From the NCBI GenBank assembly GCA_039000515.1, contig JBCFYV010011172.1, positions 72,303,941 through 72,367,940 on the forward strand: DNA of 64,000 nt, read 5' to 3'. The translations under genes were made by a program, and so were the position numbers. Every line of letters begins with the position of its first letter. Position 1 is the stretch's first letter. This stretch comes from Timema cristinae (lineage: Eukaryota > Arthropoda > Insecta > Phasmatodea > Timematidae). Below the pieces are notes generated by a model. The model had not been told where the DNA came from. It searched no databases and was given only the letters and a program-made list of their open reading frames with translations. This document shows positions 11,673 through 23,149 of the stretch, piece after piece.

Positions 11673-12180
11673 GTTAATTGTCGTACAGTCCTGGTATATT
11701 CCTGCTTGTAGGGCTTGGTGTCAGACGATGCACTTCAAGGTAAAGTTGCTTTGTAAGTCGTTTAGACCCAGGATCATTATCTCACGAGATAGCACATGGT
11801 CCACTTCTGCACCAACCAGTCCATTTGACAACCGTTCAGAGCCGCTCACGGTCGCCTTTGAAGAGCTTTCCTCGGCGCGACGAAGCGGGAACTATTATTT
11901 ATGCATTAAAAGTCGCAACTTTTTTCTTTTCCAGATACTTTAAAAATACTTTTTTATTAGAAACTCACTAAAGTGTTATTGATAAGGATTGATTTAATAG
12001 GCGTGTAGATTGACTCCTGCGCCCCTATGGGGCTAGACAATCTAGCTCAGAGCCTGGTCTTGGCGGTGGGCAGGATGGTTGCTAAGTTGCCCTTTACACG
12101 ATGAGAATCAAACCTTAAAAAATGATCTCCTTTATTTTACCATCAGTGCAAGTGTTCTGGGCTTTGATGAAAATGTATCT
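11673..12180. other. No gene seen
   Basis: A short open frame at 11728-11943 has no recognisable motif. Nothing else is supportable. Confidence 0.3.
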
Positions 12181-12194
12181 GATATTACATATGA

Positions 12195-12395
12195 GGAGAC
12201 CCGTGCCGGTGGGCACGCGGGCTGAACGTCAGCATCATCTAGTCTGGTTTGCCCGTGGCGGGGATGTCGAGTCACGATTCCCGGACGGTGTGATAGTTTT
12301 TTCTCCCCTAAATGGTTTCTTACCCTACCCTCACGCGAATTTGGTTGTTTTTACTCTAAAGTTTAAATTATACCTTCCTCTTTCTACTCCATTGT
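12195..12395 (+). mobile_element. SINE-B, diverged copy without tail
   Basis: A diverged Leu/Ser-like head is followed by the SINE-B body motifs CTAAATGGTTTCTTACCCTA and CACGCGAATTTGG. The shared 3' tail is absent. Confidence 0.5.
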
Positions 12396-12409
12396 GAAAC
12401 AAGGATAAA

Positions 12410-12640
12410 TATACTTTGATTTTGGTTGGAAGAACAGAAGAGAAAATTCAAACATATTTCTTTGTGGCCAACATTGACAAAATTTTACTACATTATTTGT
12501 GTTATTCTATAGATATTGATAATATTATAAAAAGTGACAGATGCACATAACATGACTTGATGTATGAATATATTAACATTGTTTTGGTAACTTTAGTAAC
12601 TAACTTCTACGGTTCTTCCTACCAAAATCGGTCTTTACAT
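12410..12640 (+). repeat. R2 dispersed repeat
   Basis: About 230 bp related to 49025-49245 and, more distantly, to 50125-50350, 23900-24060 and 24100-24300. Shared landmarks in order are TTGGTTGGAAGAA, GGCCAACATTGA, GTGTTAT..ATAG.TATTGATA, a GTGACAG.TGCA.ATAACATGAC block and GTTCTTCCTACCA. No coding signal. Confidence 0.55.
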
Positions 12641-12778
12641 ATGTCCCGGACGGGCGGAGAGTCGTGGAATTAATATGAGATGCATTTTGCTGGTACAGGC
12701 TATTAGCCTCTTAAACTTTAGTTGCGTTTTGATCTGCAGTGTTTCTCAAGCTTTCCCCAACAGCAGGACACTTGATAA

Positions 12779-13047
12779 GCGTTTGATAAATATGCGCACC
12801 ACCAACTTCCCTGGTCACATGGTCTAAGGTTGTCACCCTCGCATTAAACTGGCCTGCCGACCACGGGGATATCGGGACTCGAATCCCGGTAGGGTATACT
12901 AAGTTTTTTCTTAAATGGTTTTCCAATATCCCTCCACGCAAATGCGGGTACACGTCCTCTAAATTCAACCTTACTCGTCCCTAATACATTAGCGTTGTTA
13001 GGACATATGCGTATACATCAAACGGGCAGTAAGACGCGGTGATAAAA
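12779..13047 (+). mobile_element. SINE-B copy
   Basis: The head has TGGTCACATGGTCTAAGG; the B box is GACTCGAATCCCGG. The body (CACGCAAATGCGGGTACACG) and the tail (CAAACGGGCAGTAAGACGCG) follow, with an A/T-rich end. Moderately diverged; no clear target duplication. Confidence 0.75.
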
Positions 13048-13359
13048 TATATATATGTGGACCACTCACCTTAATATACTTTCTAACTGCTCCCTTTCCA
13101 AAGCTAGAAGTTCTATTTATGAACGTATTTATCAAGCGGTAAGGACATTATTTGCATTTGACTTTGTTTTTTCATGGAAACACCTCGAGTACACCTGGAG
13201 CACAGGATAAGGACATTTTGTTTCTATCTCCCTCTTCCACCGGAACGGTTGTGATTTGTCGATCTTTAAAGTCAGTTTATTGTCATGTGTGGCAGACATT
13301 TGATGGATTTTTTATTTAGCACTGCGTCTTACTACCCGTCCGGGTTATACGCTTATGTA

Positions 13360-13974
13360 CAGGGCTGGCTTGTTATATGGGTAGGCCCATGAAAAATACC
13401 TAAAAGTACCAAAATTAAATGTACATATTAATTGTAACTAAAATTTGATAACCAATATAACATACCTTTTTTAAAAATTGAGATCGCCTTGCGTTCTGTG
13501 AAGCCCACTCTTAATCACTTTACCTACGAGCTTCTTCATATTCAATTATTGACAACATTGCTTGTGAATTTACTCTTCTTGTGACATTGTTGAACGAAGA
13601 TAATTTTTTATAAGTTTCAACTTACTAAAAGATCTTTCAGCTGATGCCACCGTTACTGATATTGTTAGGAACAAGTGAAGGACTAAAATTGTATTGGGTA
13701 AAATATCACTATATCCCTTTTAGTGAGAAAGTTTAATAACTGTAATGAATGTTGATTCTTAACATTACATGTCGTTAGAACCTTTTTTAAGTAGAAGTAC
13801 TTCACTTTCTAGTTATGAGGAAATCTCTTCGTATTTACAGGAGAAAAAGAATAATATTTTTTTTAATATTATTTTTCGTTTGATTAAATCGTAAACCTTT
13901 CGCAGGCTAAGACGGGCCCCCCCTTCAGAGGGGGCAGTGCACCGCACCCACTGCATCCCATGAAGCCAGACCTG
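13360..13974 (-). mobile_element. hAT transposon remnant inside SINE-B
   Basis: 615 bp with inverted ends CAGGGCTGGCTTG and CAGGTCTGGCTTC (the latter read from the right). It is bounded by an 8-bp duplication with one mismatch, CTTATGTA (13352-13359) and CCTATGTA (13975-13982). Eight-base duplications and CAGGG-type ends are hAT hallmarks. Internally it keeps a decayed piece of transposase on the minus strand; most of an autonomous element is deleted. Confidence 0.85.
13510..13740 (-). pseudogene. hAT transposase C-terminal dimerisation domain remnant
   Basis: Minus-strand translation contains ASAERSFSKLKLIKNYLRS, the signature of the hAT dimerisation domain (the conserved ASAERxFS..K.IK..LRSTM block). 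It is preceded by an ISVTV-like strand. An in-frame TAA follows the TMSQEE that comes next, and a reading-frame shift then precedes MLSI and EYEEAR, which resemble the next conserved helix. In the intact family this domain holds transposase multimers together at the C-terminus. The zinc-finger and catalytic regions are missing, so it cannot act. Its position inside a SINE-B dates it as younger than that SINE. Confidence 0.85.
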
Positions 13975-14383
13975 CCTATGTACTAATTACACTAATGATT
14001 TAGGGATTAAGAAGGTTTAGTTAAGAGGAATGCACCTGCATTTGCTTGGAAGGAAAATGGAGAACCATTTAGGATAAATCACCCTCAGTGCAGCCGACCG
14101 GGCTCAAACCCCGATCTCCCCCTATTCGGCAATCTAGTCCAACACAAGAGTAGCGAGTTAGACCTCGCGGCTACCGAAGCGGGCATGGATTTAATTAAAT
14201 TTGGAAAAAATCTTAAAGGAAACATTTTAAAAACTATATCTGAACTGACCAAGGTGTAAAAATTTGTCTTGCGCTTTTAAAAAGAGAGATGGAAACTCTC
14301 AACAGCTCGCTGGTTGTCTGTAGTGTTTAGAGATAACTGATGATGCAGGGCAGCAACCAACCCCTCATCCCAGATTTATTTTT

Positions 14384-14660
14384 TGCATCGCGGCTTACTA
14401 CCCTTTTGGGCTACGCTTAATTTAATCACTACGCTAATGTGTTAGGGATGAGGAAGGAAGAATTTAGAGTGAGATTGGTGTGGAGGGAGAGTTGAAACCA
14501 TTTTGAGAAATCGCTCTCAATACATACGACTGGAATTCTAACCCTGATGCGGGTACACTTCTTCTAAGATTCGACCTCCCTCATAGCTCCTAACACATTA
14601 GCTTAGTTAATACATAAACGTACAGACCGAACGGGTAGTAAGACGTGGGTCTGAAACCTA
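14384..14660. repeat. Head-to-head inverted SINE-B fragments
   Basis: 14384-14545 is a minus-strand SINE-B (tail CTTACTACCC..GGGCT, body with the TGTGGAGGGAGAGTTGAAAC region). It is followed at once by a plus-strand 3' half (GATGCGGGTACACTTCTTCT through GACCGAACGGGTAGTAAGAC) to about 14660. The two halves are partly complementary and could fold back. Confidence 0.6.
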
Positions 14661-14666
14661 TAAATA

Positions 14667-15455
14667 AATGGTACGGTGCATCGAACAAACTATCTCGCCC
14701 CTTTGCCTAGAAATGAGGATATTCACTCAAAACTCGTAAATATACTAAACAAAATAAAATACATGGTTGCAAAAACATTTCTCCAAAGAGCATAACTGAA
14801 ATAATAATATACATTGTCACAGAAACAATCGAGAAAAATTTAACATCTCTGTCCACCAAAGAGCATAACAATTATAATTACCCAGACCTCAATTTAAAAA
14901 TATGTGTTTGGTAATAGCTCAGAAACTATAAGTTTTATAAAAAACATATTTCAAATAAAGGTGTTTTAATTATTTTATGGCATTAAAACTTTGAAATAAG
15001 CTATTTCGTATCTCAAAGAGTTGCGTGAATATTATCAAAATTGAAAATGTCATCTTATCTACCCTCAAAGTAATTTTCATGGAAAAATGAGGGTTGTCAT
15101 TTTTTTGGTAATATTAAACAATGCCTGGATACGAAATTTAATCAAACTCGCTATAACAGATTTTGAGAAATTTGATTTTTGGTCTTTTTACCCTTAAGTA
15201 AACTTCGCTTAATTTTAGTGTTGGATATATAATTTAAAAAAGAAATCTTTGAGTAACTTGATGAAGGCTCTAGGTACCAAGTCGTCTTAGTCTGATTGAT
15301 AATATGATTTCGGCTCTTGTGCCAATAACTGACAAACGGCATTGCATAAAATACTTTTTTCGGGTTTAGGGTGTCATTAATTAAAGACTGACATCCATCA
15401 AAATATAGAGTTCGATTTTTTTAACTATCACAATGCAAGAAAGTAAAAATACGTT
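14667..15455 (-). repeat. R1 dispersed repeat
   Basis: Begins with AAATGGTACGGTGCATCGAA, the R1 end also found at 60322 and, in changed form, at 35452. It includes the CAAAGAGCATAAC blocks shared with 60450 and ends near GCAAGAAAGTAAAAAT. A short open frame at 15151-15342 is not convincing. Confidence 0.5.
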
Positions 15456-15720
15456 TATGAAATGGTGACAGCTTCCATTGATGCTTTCATTTCTATTAGC
15501 ATATTGATGTTAATATATTTGTCTACCAATAATTTGTTTTCCGTAGCCGTCCATAAGAAGTACTTAGAAAGCTAAAGTTGATCCAATTTCTGCGGAATCT
15601 TACGGGCTGCGGAACTTAAGGATCAATATTTTACTGTGGCGTTAATCACTTCCCATGGACTACAGACCTTAAGAATACCAGGTACATATATGGGGGTCTT
15701 AATATTTTAGGTTTAGTTAG
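15456..15720. repeat. R3 segment shared with 62870-63250
   Basis: ATATTGATGTTAATATATTTGTCT, then a CGTCCATAAGAAGTACTTAG-like block and GATCCAATTTCTGCGGAATC, recur in order at 62955-63250. It follows directly on R1 here, so R3 may belong to the same larger element. Confidence 0.45.
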
Positions 15721-16448
15721 TTTGTAAGCTGTGTGCTGATTATATGTGTGTTTAGAAAGTGTAAGTCGAATACCCCATTAAAACACCGTTGAATAAAATC
15801 AAATGGAGAAAAGTACAATAGTTAACAATCCGTATCTCCTTCAAAGCTACACGTATTAACTAAGCTATAAAAGCTCCCTTTAGGCCTACTGCTTTTTATT
15901 GTTGAGTAATTCTTAGTAATGGCGCCATTCCTGTAAGAAACATGGTCCATTTCTCTCAAACACAGCGGAAACTGTTCTCTTCTCTCTCTTTTTTTTTCAA
16001 ACCTTACTCTGACAGTTTGATGGAGAAGTCCTTGTCATTCGTTCTCCCGCAAGGTCTTTGTAATAAAAGTGCAAGTCGCAGCGGCCATTTTCTTTTTCAA
16101 GTTTTTCCGTGACATTTGATTGAATGCATTGTTGGACGAACGTTGTTTATGTGACTATCAATATGTTTATACAACAATATAATTCAATAAAAGAAAGTAA
16201 GGATTGTTGGTACGGCACAATCAAATACAAATGGTTGTTCTGCCATGACCTTTAAATAAATGGATCTTGGTTTCATGTTTTAATGAACAACCTTTCTACT
16301 GTCGTGGAAAAGTTAACAATTCCTACCTTTTGCAATAAAAAATACATGACATTTTAGCACACAGTTTAGTGTTGTATTTTCTTTGTTGTAATGGATGATA
16401 AAAATAGTAATATCGACCTTATTTTACACTAAATGAATTTACCTATTT
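15721..16448. other. No gene seen
   Basis: AT-rich. Pyrimidine-rich tract near 15975-16000. No coding, RNA or repeat boundary that I can support. Confidence 0.35.
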
Positions 16449-16472
16449 ATCCGCTGGTAGCATTGTCTAAGG

Positions 16473-16871
16473 CAGGGATCGGCAACTGGTCGATCTCTTA
16501 AGAAAACTACAGTTAATATGAATATAAATACAAAACTACATTGTCATGAAAAGTCTATATTTGAGTCTTCTAAGCTCTCAAATATACTAAGTACTTTCAA
16601 ATTATATTTGAGTGTGACCAAAATTACCTTGATCTTTATCGGTAATCGGTATTGTCGGTAATGTTATAAGTAAATGTACATTTTATTTATTCTATTTTTT
16701 TTTCTATAAAGGTGGTGACATACATATTCGAGGAAATATTTAATGGAATAGAATATTATATATATTGGGGAAAAAATGAAGCAAAATTAAAGTAAAGAAA
16801 TTATTGGTGATCGCAGGACTTTTAGTAAGTTTGTAAGTCGATCGAGAGGTCTTAAGGTTGGCCGACCCCTA
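16473..16871. mobile_element. hAT MITE with perfect 8-bp duplication
   Basis: 399 bp with ends CAGGGATCGGCAAC and, read from the right, TAGGGGTCGGCCAAC. The flanking duplication GTCTAAGG is perfect at 16465-16472 and 16872-16879. No coding inside; it is moved in trans by an hAT transposase. It lies in the head of a SINE-B. Confidence 0.9.
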
Positions 16872-16968
16872 GTCTAAGGCGTCAGCAACTCTCACAATAG
16901 ACTAGCCTGTTAATGACAGGAGATCGTGGTTATAATCCTGGTTGGATGTACTGTTGTTTTTCTCCCTC

Positions 16969-17173
16969 TTTCCAAACCTTTCCTTCACCTCTGACAAGAC
17001 ATCTTGTGAATGTGGGGAATGCCAGGCCTCCACCGTGGTTCGGATTCCACGTTAAACTGTAGGTCCTTCATTTCATCTCACAATCACCCTACCATTACAC
17101 ATTAGCGTAAGTGCGTACAACCCGAACGGGTAGTAAGACGCGGTGCTAACAATAATAATAATAATAATAATTC
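16969..17173 (+). mobile_element. SINE-A, 5'-truncated, inside SINE-B
   Basis: Lacks the tRNA head and begins near CAAACCTTTCCTTCACCTCTG. It carries the body and the intact tail (AACCCGAACGGGTAGTAAGACG) with TAA repeats. TCTCCCTC flanks it at 16961-16968 and 17174-17181. Confidence 0.85.
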
Positions 17174-17240
17174 TCTCCCTCAACGCAAATTTGAGTACAT
17201 TTCCATTAAAAGGATATCTACCTTATCGCATTAGAATTAT

Positions 17241-18054
17241 TAATTTATAATATGTTCAATAGGCCAACTTTCTATTACTTTATGAAAATGTTCGACAGGA
17301 ATGAGAACATTATCAATCGGACATAGTTAAAAGTAAAAGTGTGAAAACACTATTTGTAACTTGGCCCAATTTGAAGAAATTTCGGTCTAAAATGACTACG
17401 AGTTTTTTTTAAATATTCAATTCGTTCAAATATAACATTTTTCAATTTTATAGGTAGCTTAAACTACTTCGTACAGCTAAATAAATAATAGGTTTAAAAT
17501 ATTATAGTAATCAGCCTTGTTTTTTTTAAATTTGGTTCTGGACATAAATGTTTTCCAAAATGTATTTACATCATTAGGCTTGAAAGTCGCTCACTTCCGA
17601 ATAACATAAACGTAAGAGAAATGTTTGATTAAAACCCATCGTTCATGTTTCTTTAGTATTGTGATATTGCGCGAACGTGTTTTCCTGATAAACAATGTTA
17701 TAATTTGCGAGGGAAATGATTATGGGCGGAAAATCAGGACAATTTTTCAAACTGAAAATATTGTATGCATCATCAACATGACTTCATCTTTAATTAATGT
17801 CGATGAATCACTCTTGTTTAACATTCGTGAGTCGTGACAGCAGACATTCACGAAGATAAATTCACCTCATAATTCAATGTGCAGCTAGGTAATATTAAGA
17901 TTATTCTGATTTAATTTTGTATTTGAGTAAAGATCAACTTTAACTCTCCCCCTTTCTCACCCCCTGGGAATTTTAATCATCTTTGGCGTGAAGTTAAGCT
18001 AGTTTTAGTAGACAATTGTTGTGTACACACAAAGGTTTAAGCATTTATTAATTT
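17241..18054. other. No gene seen
   Basis: AT-rich; an open frame at 17625-17837 has no recognisable motif. Confidence 0.35.
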
Positions 18055-18275
18055 AGTTTTTTGTTTAGTTTGTGCAGCTATCTTACTAACCATTTGGGCT
18101 ATCCGTATACTTGTATTAAAAAGGGTAGGGCCTAGAAAGGTAGAACTTTAAAGATGATGTACCTGCATTTGTTTGGAGAAAGAGTAGGAAATCATTTAAG
18201 GAAAGCACACTTGGTAATACCTGCTGGTATTTGAACCCAGACCTCCCCGGCAAACTCTACTAAACTATACTGAAG
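18055..18275 (-). mobile_element. SINE-B, diverged
   Basis: Minus-strand copy: tail remnant (CTTACTAACCATTTGGGCTA), body (CCTGCATTTGTTTGGAG) and head with TTTGAACCCAGACCTCCCC. Well diverged; no clear target duplication. Confidence 0.65.
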
Positions 18276-18376
18276 CCTTTATTCGTTTTCCTCCTGTTAG
18301 GGTAATTAGTTTTTTTTAAACTAAACTGCTGGCTGAATCGCCAAATGTATATGTTAATGTTAATATATATACTTTT

Positions 18377-18676
18377 AACAGCTAAACTGGAGACCTGGTG
18401 GTCTAGGGGTAAGGTGTCAGACTTCTGTGCTGGCGGCCGGGGTTCAATCCTCGGTCCCGGCAAAGATTTATCTGATTACCAAACCCTTCCTTCACCTCTG
18501 ACAAGACATCTTGTGAATGTGGGGAATGCCAGGCCGCCACCGTGGTTCGGATTCCACGTTAAACTGTAGGTCCTACATTTCATCTCACAATCACCCTTCC
18601 ATTACACATTAGCGTAAGTGCGTATAACCCGAATGGGTAGTAAGACGCGGTGCTAATAATAATAAACAGCTAAACT
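18377..18676 (+). mobile_element. SINE-A, full length, with target duplication
   Basis: Head with A box TGGTCTAGGGGTAAGG and B box GGTTCAATCC, then body and tail, ending in TAA repeats. The tail stem has one CpG decay (CCCGAATGGG). The 12-bp duplication AACAGCTAAACT lies at 18377-18388 and 18665-18676. The D-arm resembles Asp/Glu/Gly tRNAs. Confidence 0.93.
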
Positions 18677-19149
18677 AACTCTTAGGTTCAAATTTTTATC
18701 GGCTGGATTCCATAAGCCGATGGAAAAACAAAATCCTTTCAGACGTATGATCATTTTTAACAGAACACATCAGTAGCAAGCGCGTTAGTGTTTTTTGGTT
18801 GGCAACACTGGCCTAGTTTTGACTGCCGTTGTTTTGGGAGGTTGACGGCCTTGTTATTGCACGTGATGCAACCTAAGGCTGGTAACGCAGTTGTCATTGT
18901 CACTCACTCTTTGTCACCCCTCCCACCGCCTTCTTTTCCCCACTAACGGATCAATACCTCCATGGAGGAACCGAAAACTGGATGAATTGACTATCGTCAT
19001 TCCTCGAGCTTTTGATCGAGAATGTAGTCGACAAAAGAGATTAGAATTTGCCGGTTAAAAATATCAATTCATCGAATCCCAGGGGAAAAAGATGTATTAG
19101 TCAAGGCTTTGGTTAAATCATTGAACTAGGAACATAACTGGCCCACAGT
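18677..19149. other. No gene seen
   Basis: Unique-looking interval between two SINE-A copies; no supportable feature. Confidence 0.35.
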
Positions 19150-19451
19150 ATCAGTGACACGTTAGGTGACCTGGAGGTCTAGGGGTAAGGAATCAGACTT
19201 CTGTGCTGGCGGCCGGGGTTCAATCCTCGGTCCCGGCAAAGATTGATCTGATTTCCAAACCCTTCCTTCACCTCTGACAAGACATCTTGTGAATGTGGGG
19301 AATCCCAGGCCTCCACCGTGGTTCGGATTCCACGTTAAACTGTAGGTCCTCCATTTCATCTCACAATCACCCTACCATTGCACATTAGCGTAAGTGCATA
19401 TAACCCGAACGGGTAGTAAGACTAGGTGTTAATAATAATCAGTAACACGTT
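19150..19451 (+). mobile_element. SINE-A, full length, with target duplication
   Basis: Full head, body and tail. The flanking 14-bp duplication ATCAGTGACACGTT (19150-19163) and ATCAGTAACACGTT (19438-19451) has one difference. Tail end reads GTAAGACTAGGTGTT, a local divergence. Confidence 0.93.
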
Positions 19452-19544
19452 CAACCACCAAACACTCTTGTCCAGTGCTATACAACCTGGGGTACGCGTA
19501 CCCTCGGGGGAATGTGAATATATCTTAGGGTTAAGTAATATTAA

Positions 19545-19577
<33 letters not shown>

Positions 19578-21907
19578 AAAAATATATATATATACAAAAT
19601 ACATATACATATATACACATATATTTCTCATTAAAAACGTATTATTTATATTTAATACATTAGTTTGGATGCAATTTATTTTATATGGAATATTTGCATA
19701 ATGAAACAACAACTTGCGGATACAGATAGATTAGGGATACACGAAAAAAAAGGCTGACTATTGCCTCATCGACACATGAGTGAGAGAAGAGAACTGAAAT
19801 CGCTGTTATTGGAACTCTCAGTCTGTTTAAGAATAGCCTCGACGATTCTAGCACTATAGACTCGATGAATTCACACTCACCACGCACTCACTTCGGATCT
19901 AAGACTGCATTGGACTATTCTAACGGCAACGAGCCTTTCTACGTTCTTGGAACCCACTAATTATTTTGGAAACTTGAACTTTTCGATATAATCGACTTCT
20001 TAATATTATAAAATGTGTCTGCTTTAGAAACCCATATATTCTAAAATGGTGGCTAGCGCAAAGTTCTAGGCTATAACAGAAAAAAATAAAATAATAAAAC
20101 AGTTTCCAGTCAAAACATGGTACCAAGGACATGTCGACGACGTATTGTTTCCGTCCTCAGACTCAAGGGCGTGTGGAGGGCTACATGGGCAGAGACGACT
20201 GAATTGTATCCACCGTCAAACATTTACAAAATAAACAACCCTAATGAAACAGCTACCACCATTGGCATCCATGGTGACAGTTGAAATAGGTTTAAACTTC
20301 TTCACGTCCTTGCCATTGCGGCTGGAAAGGGCACATGTCAAGGCGAGGACGCACAGAGAGTTCGAATACACCTTCAGTTGATAATATTTCTAGTATTACC
20401 ATCCCTAGGACAAAGTAAACTGAAGTGTAAACATAAAAATTTGAACTATATTTATTGCATTCTTTCTATTTAAATGTTGTAAACATGTTCACGGAAAGAA
20501 TTACAGGGAGGTTTTCCATCTGCATCTCTAGATTCCTGGTCCACCATAGTACAAGCCGATCTGCTCCAAGGAAAACGCCTCCTCTTTGCTAGTCCACGCC
20601 GGCTCAACATACAGTATTTATCGTCGGGGTAGGACTGGGCTATATTTAGATCCCGACACTGTCCCACACGTATGAGCAAACTTGTGACAGCCGGCTTAGA
20701 TTGTACCCGCAATAGATGATCTAAAACTTGTTCTTTCTTCAAAACAAATGTGACTGTTATTTCTGATTGTATGTGTATGTCTCCTATCTAGGATATGGTC
20801 AGCTTACCATTTATTGACACCATCCAAGTATAATATGCCCACCATTTATTGACTCTAATCGTGACTTGTTTACCAATATTATGTTCTTTCTGTTGTTGCA
20901 GGTAAGTCAAGCGCACAGTATTTGACAGTAGTGCTCTGTACCGAGCGGTACCGTTACTAGCAGTAAGTACTTGGAGCACTCTCATTGGTTTATTGGTCAG
21001 GCAGTGGTCCCTAGTTCCATTCCAGAGGAGGGTAATAAGATTCACGCTACACTTTTCAGCAGGGTTGCACAACTCTGTAATAAGCAAGGGCCAATAAAGT
21101 GTAGGCCTATCTTGTCTGTTTTGGTCCCTGTTTTTTTTTTTATAACTACCCTATGTTCTTACCACTAATCTAATTAAGGTGTTGCTTACGTTTCACGTGT
21201 ATTTAATTTTTGAATAAAATCAACCGATTTCCCTTTTAAAAAATCCTGTTAAATCTGTCAAAATAATATAATTTAAACTTTTCAAAGTAATCTTGACAAA
21301 GAAAACCATTAAAGAACTAATCAAACATATTACACATGTTGTCAGCAGAAGTATTTTATGTCTTGAAATTAATTATGTTTGGATTGGATTGTCTTCAAAA
21401 GTTATTCTAAGAGGCTATTATTAGTTAGTGACTTCTTTGTCTTTATGTTTACCTCAAAGGTGTTTGAGGGGTGCCACCGCACTGTTGTTTGGGTTGGGGC
21501 GAATCACCGCTATTTTTAAATTGTTCTATATAAATTATACAATAACCTTATTTCTTCTTCTCATAATGGACCTCAACCTATGGAGATAGGCACCCACATA
21601 ATGGGGCTCAGGATGTCCCTAGGAGAGCTGCAAGTAGCCCGTGGTACGTATATTTTCTCTGGTCTGTGCCACAATAAAGCGCCAATAATTACAACCGTTT
21701 GAGGTACCGGTACATAGTTGTTTACAAATCATCTATCATCAATGTAAGATAAAAAATCTTTGTAATTTTTGCTTGTTGTCAATACATCTATTTTGAAAAA
21801 ATGTGGCCTCGCACAAATGCTCACCAGTAAGTTATATTCTTTCGTGTCACTTTTTGAAGATATAAAGTAACCGTCATTGGCAAAAATACTACTTTACTCA
21901 ACTTTTT
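19452..21907. other. Long interval with a microsatellite, no supported gene
   Basis: A TA/CA/TA compound microsatellite lies at about 19547-19620. 20140-21120 is less AT-rich and shows minus-strand open frames (20470-20742, 20788-21087) without domains I recognise. A conserved exon there cannot be excluded. The rest looks unstructured. Confidence 0.35.
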
Positions 21908-22135
21908 TAGCACCGAATCTTAGTACCTGTTCAGGTTATTCGCATATGTACTAATTACAGTACTGAATTAGGGATCAGTGAGGTAGAATTTAGAGGAAAT
22001 GTACTTGCATTTACGTGGAGGAAGAGAGTCCCCCTCGGTACACCAAACTGGGATTCTAACCCTGATCTCCCTGTCATTGGCAGTCTAGCTCAGCACAAAA
22101 CTGGTGCGTTAGACCATTTGCTCACCAAAGCAGGT
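21908..22135 (-). mobile_element. SINE-B copy
   Basis: Minus-strand: tail (CTTAGTACCTGTTCAGGTTA), body (TGCATTTACGTGGAGGAAGA) and head ending CCATTTGCTCACCAAAGCAG. The tail stem is decayed. Confidence 0.75.
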
Positions 22136-22259
22136 TCTACTTAACTTAAAGACGTTCAAAGTTGATACCCTCTATCAAGAGTGACGTATAGATGTTTGAA
22201 CGTGGATCTAATAACTGTTAGAAACCTGAATCATATTAGTTACGAGGATAAACGCGTCA

Positions 22260-22610
22260 GGGTTGTATTATTTGATTTAACGATGGCTAATTAGACCGGG
22301 GTTCGTATCCCGGTTGGATGTACTGAGATAAGAGTTTCCTAAATGTTTTTCAACACTCGCTCCGCGACAAATGCCTATTACTGTAAATATTCGGATAGCA
22401 CGATATCTAGCAGGATATCTACATATTTATAATAATGGGAAGGAATGAAGAATCTTGAAGTTAGAGGAAGTGTACCATCATTTGTGTGGAGAGGTAGAGG
22501 AAAATCCATTTATGAAAAATACATCCTTAGTACACCTGGCTGGTAATCGAAGCTTGACCTCCCTGTGACTGGCAAACCAGATCAGCCGAGATTTACTCCG
22601 ATATGGACAC
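22260..22610. repeat. SINE-B fragments in opposite orientations
   Basis: 22280-22375 is a plus-strand head/body piece (GGGGTTCGTATCCCGGTTGG). 22437-22610 is a minus-strand body/head piece (GTGTGGAGAGGTAGAGG..., CTGGTAATCGAAGC). Tails are missing. Confidence 0.5.
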
Positions 22611-23099
22611 ACAATTTTAGGAGAGTTGGCTATCAACAGGCGCTCTGGGGATTTGAGCCCTAGGCCTAGCGAAGTGCATTGTGACGACTCGAGGACGACG
22701 TGCGTTACCTGCCTCATCCGTGGATGCGAGCGTTTGCTTGCTCAAGGTAGATTTTTCATGACGTCAGGCACACATGAGCTGTGGGAGCTAATGTGACGTC
22801 TTTACTCGAACAAGAAGTGAGTACTTACTGCCCGTCTATATCTCTTACAATGTGTGTGTTACCTGAAGCAGGGGGTCGATTGGGATATGAGACTCACATT
22901 ACCGTTGACTGGAATGTTAGGGTTACAATGGTGGCTGTGTTCATCTCCACACTTATGTGGGTGAACCTCCTCTAAACCACCCCTATAGTAAGTTGCGGAA
23001 AATATTGGTGTTAAAACATACATTTACAAGCAACTTGTTGTCAGGGAACATTATTATGTGTAAAAATGTCCTATCCTAGACTGTCGTCTTCTCAGGTTC
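22611..23099. other. No gene seen
   Basis: Slightly GC-richer; open frames at 22478-22717 (minus) and 22781-22975 lack recognisable motifs. Confidence 0.3.
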
Positions 23100-23149
23100 C
23101 TGGTCACAGTGTACAGGCTGTCAGGCTCTCAATATAGAACTAGGTTGAT

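Larger units (their letters stand above)
13303..14192 (-). mobile_element. SINE-B interrupted by a hAT element
   Basis: Minus-strand SINE-B whose tail (GCGTCTTACTACCCGTCCGG) is at 13323-13342 and whose body and head continue from 13975 to about 14184. The break is an inserted hAT element at 13360-13974. The SINE is flanked by ATGGATTT at 13303-13310 and 14185-14192. Confidence 0.8.
16449..17240 (+). mobile_element. SINE-B hosting two later insertions
   Basis: The SINE-B head starts near 16449 (CCGCTGGTAGCATTGTCTAAGG). It resumes at 16872 (GTCTAAGGCGTC..., then GTGGTTATAATCCTGG as B box) and resumes again after 17173 (CTCTCCCTCAACGCAAATTT). The first break is a hAT MITE, the second a 5'-truncated SINE-A. 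The SINE-B is the oldest of the three. Confidence 0.8.

Noticed and set aside
18345..18569. Protein of 74 residues, with relatives at 36800-37144, 47303-47527 and 51451-51639
   Set aside because: The similar peptides are translations of the SINE-A head and body on either strand.
19422..19712. Open frames on both strands across a CA/TA microsatellite
   Set aside because: Low-complexity translation only.
20470..21087. Minus-strand exons
   Set aside because: Less AT-rich than the surroundings, but I see no recognised domain and no convincing splice pair; noted only as a gap region.
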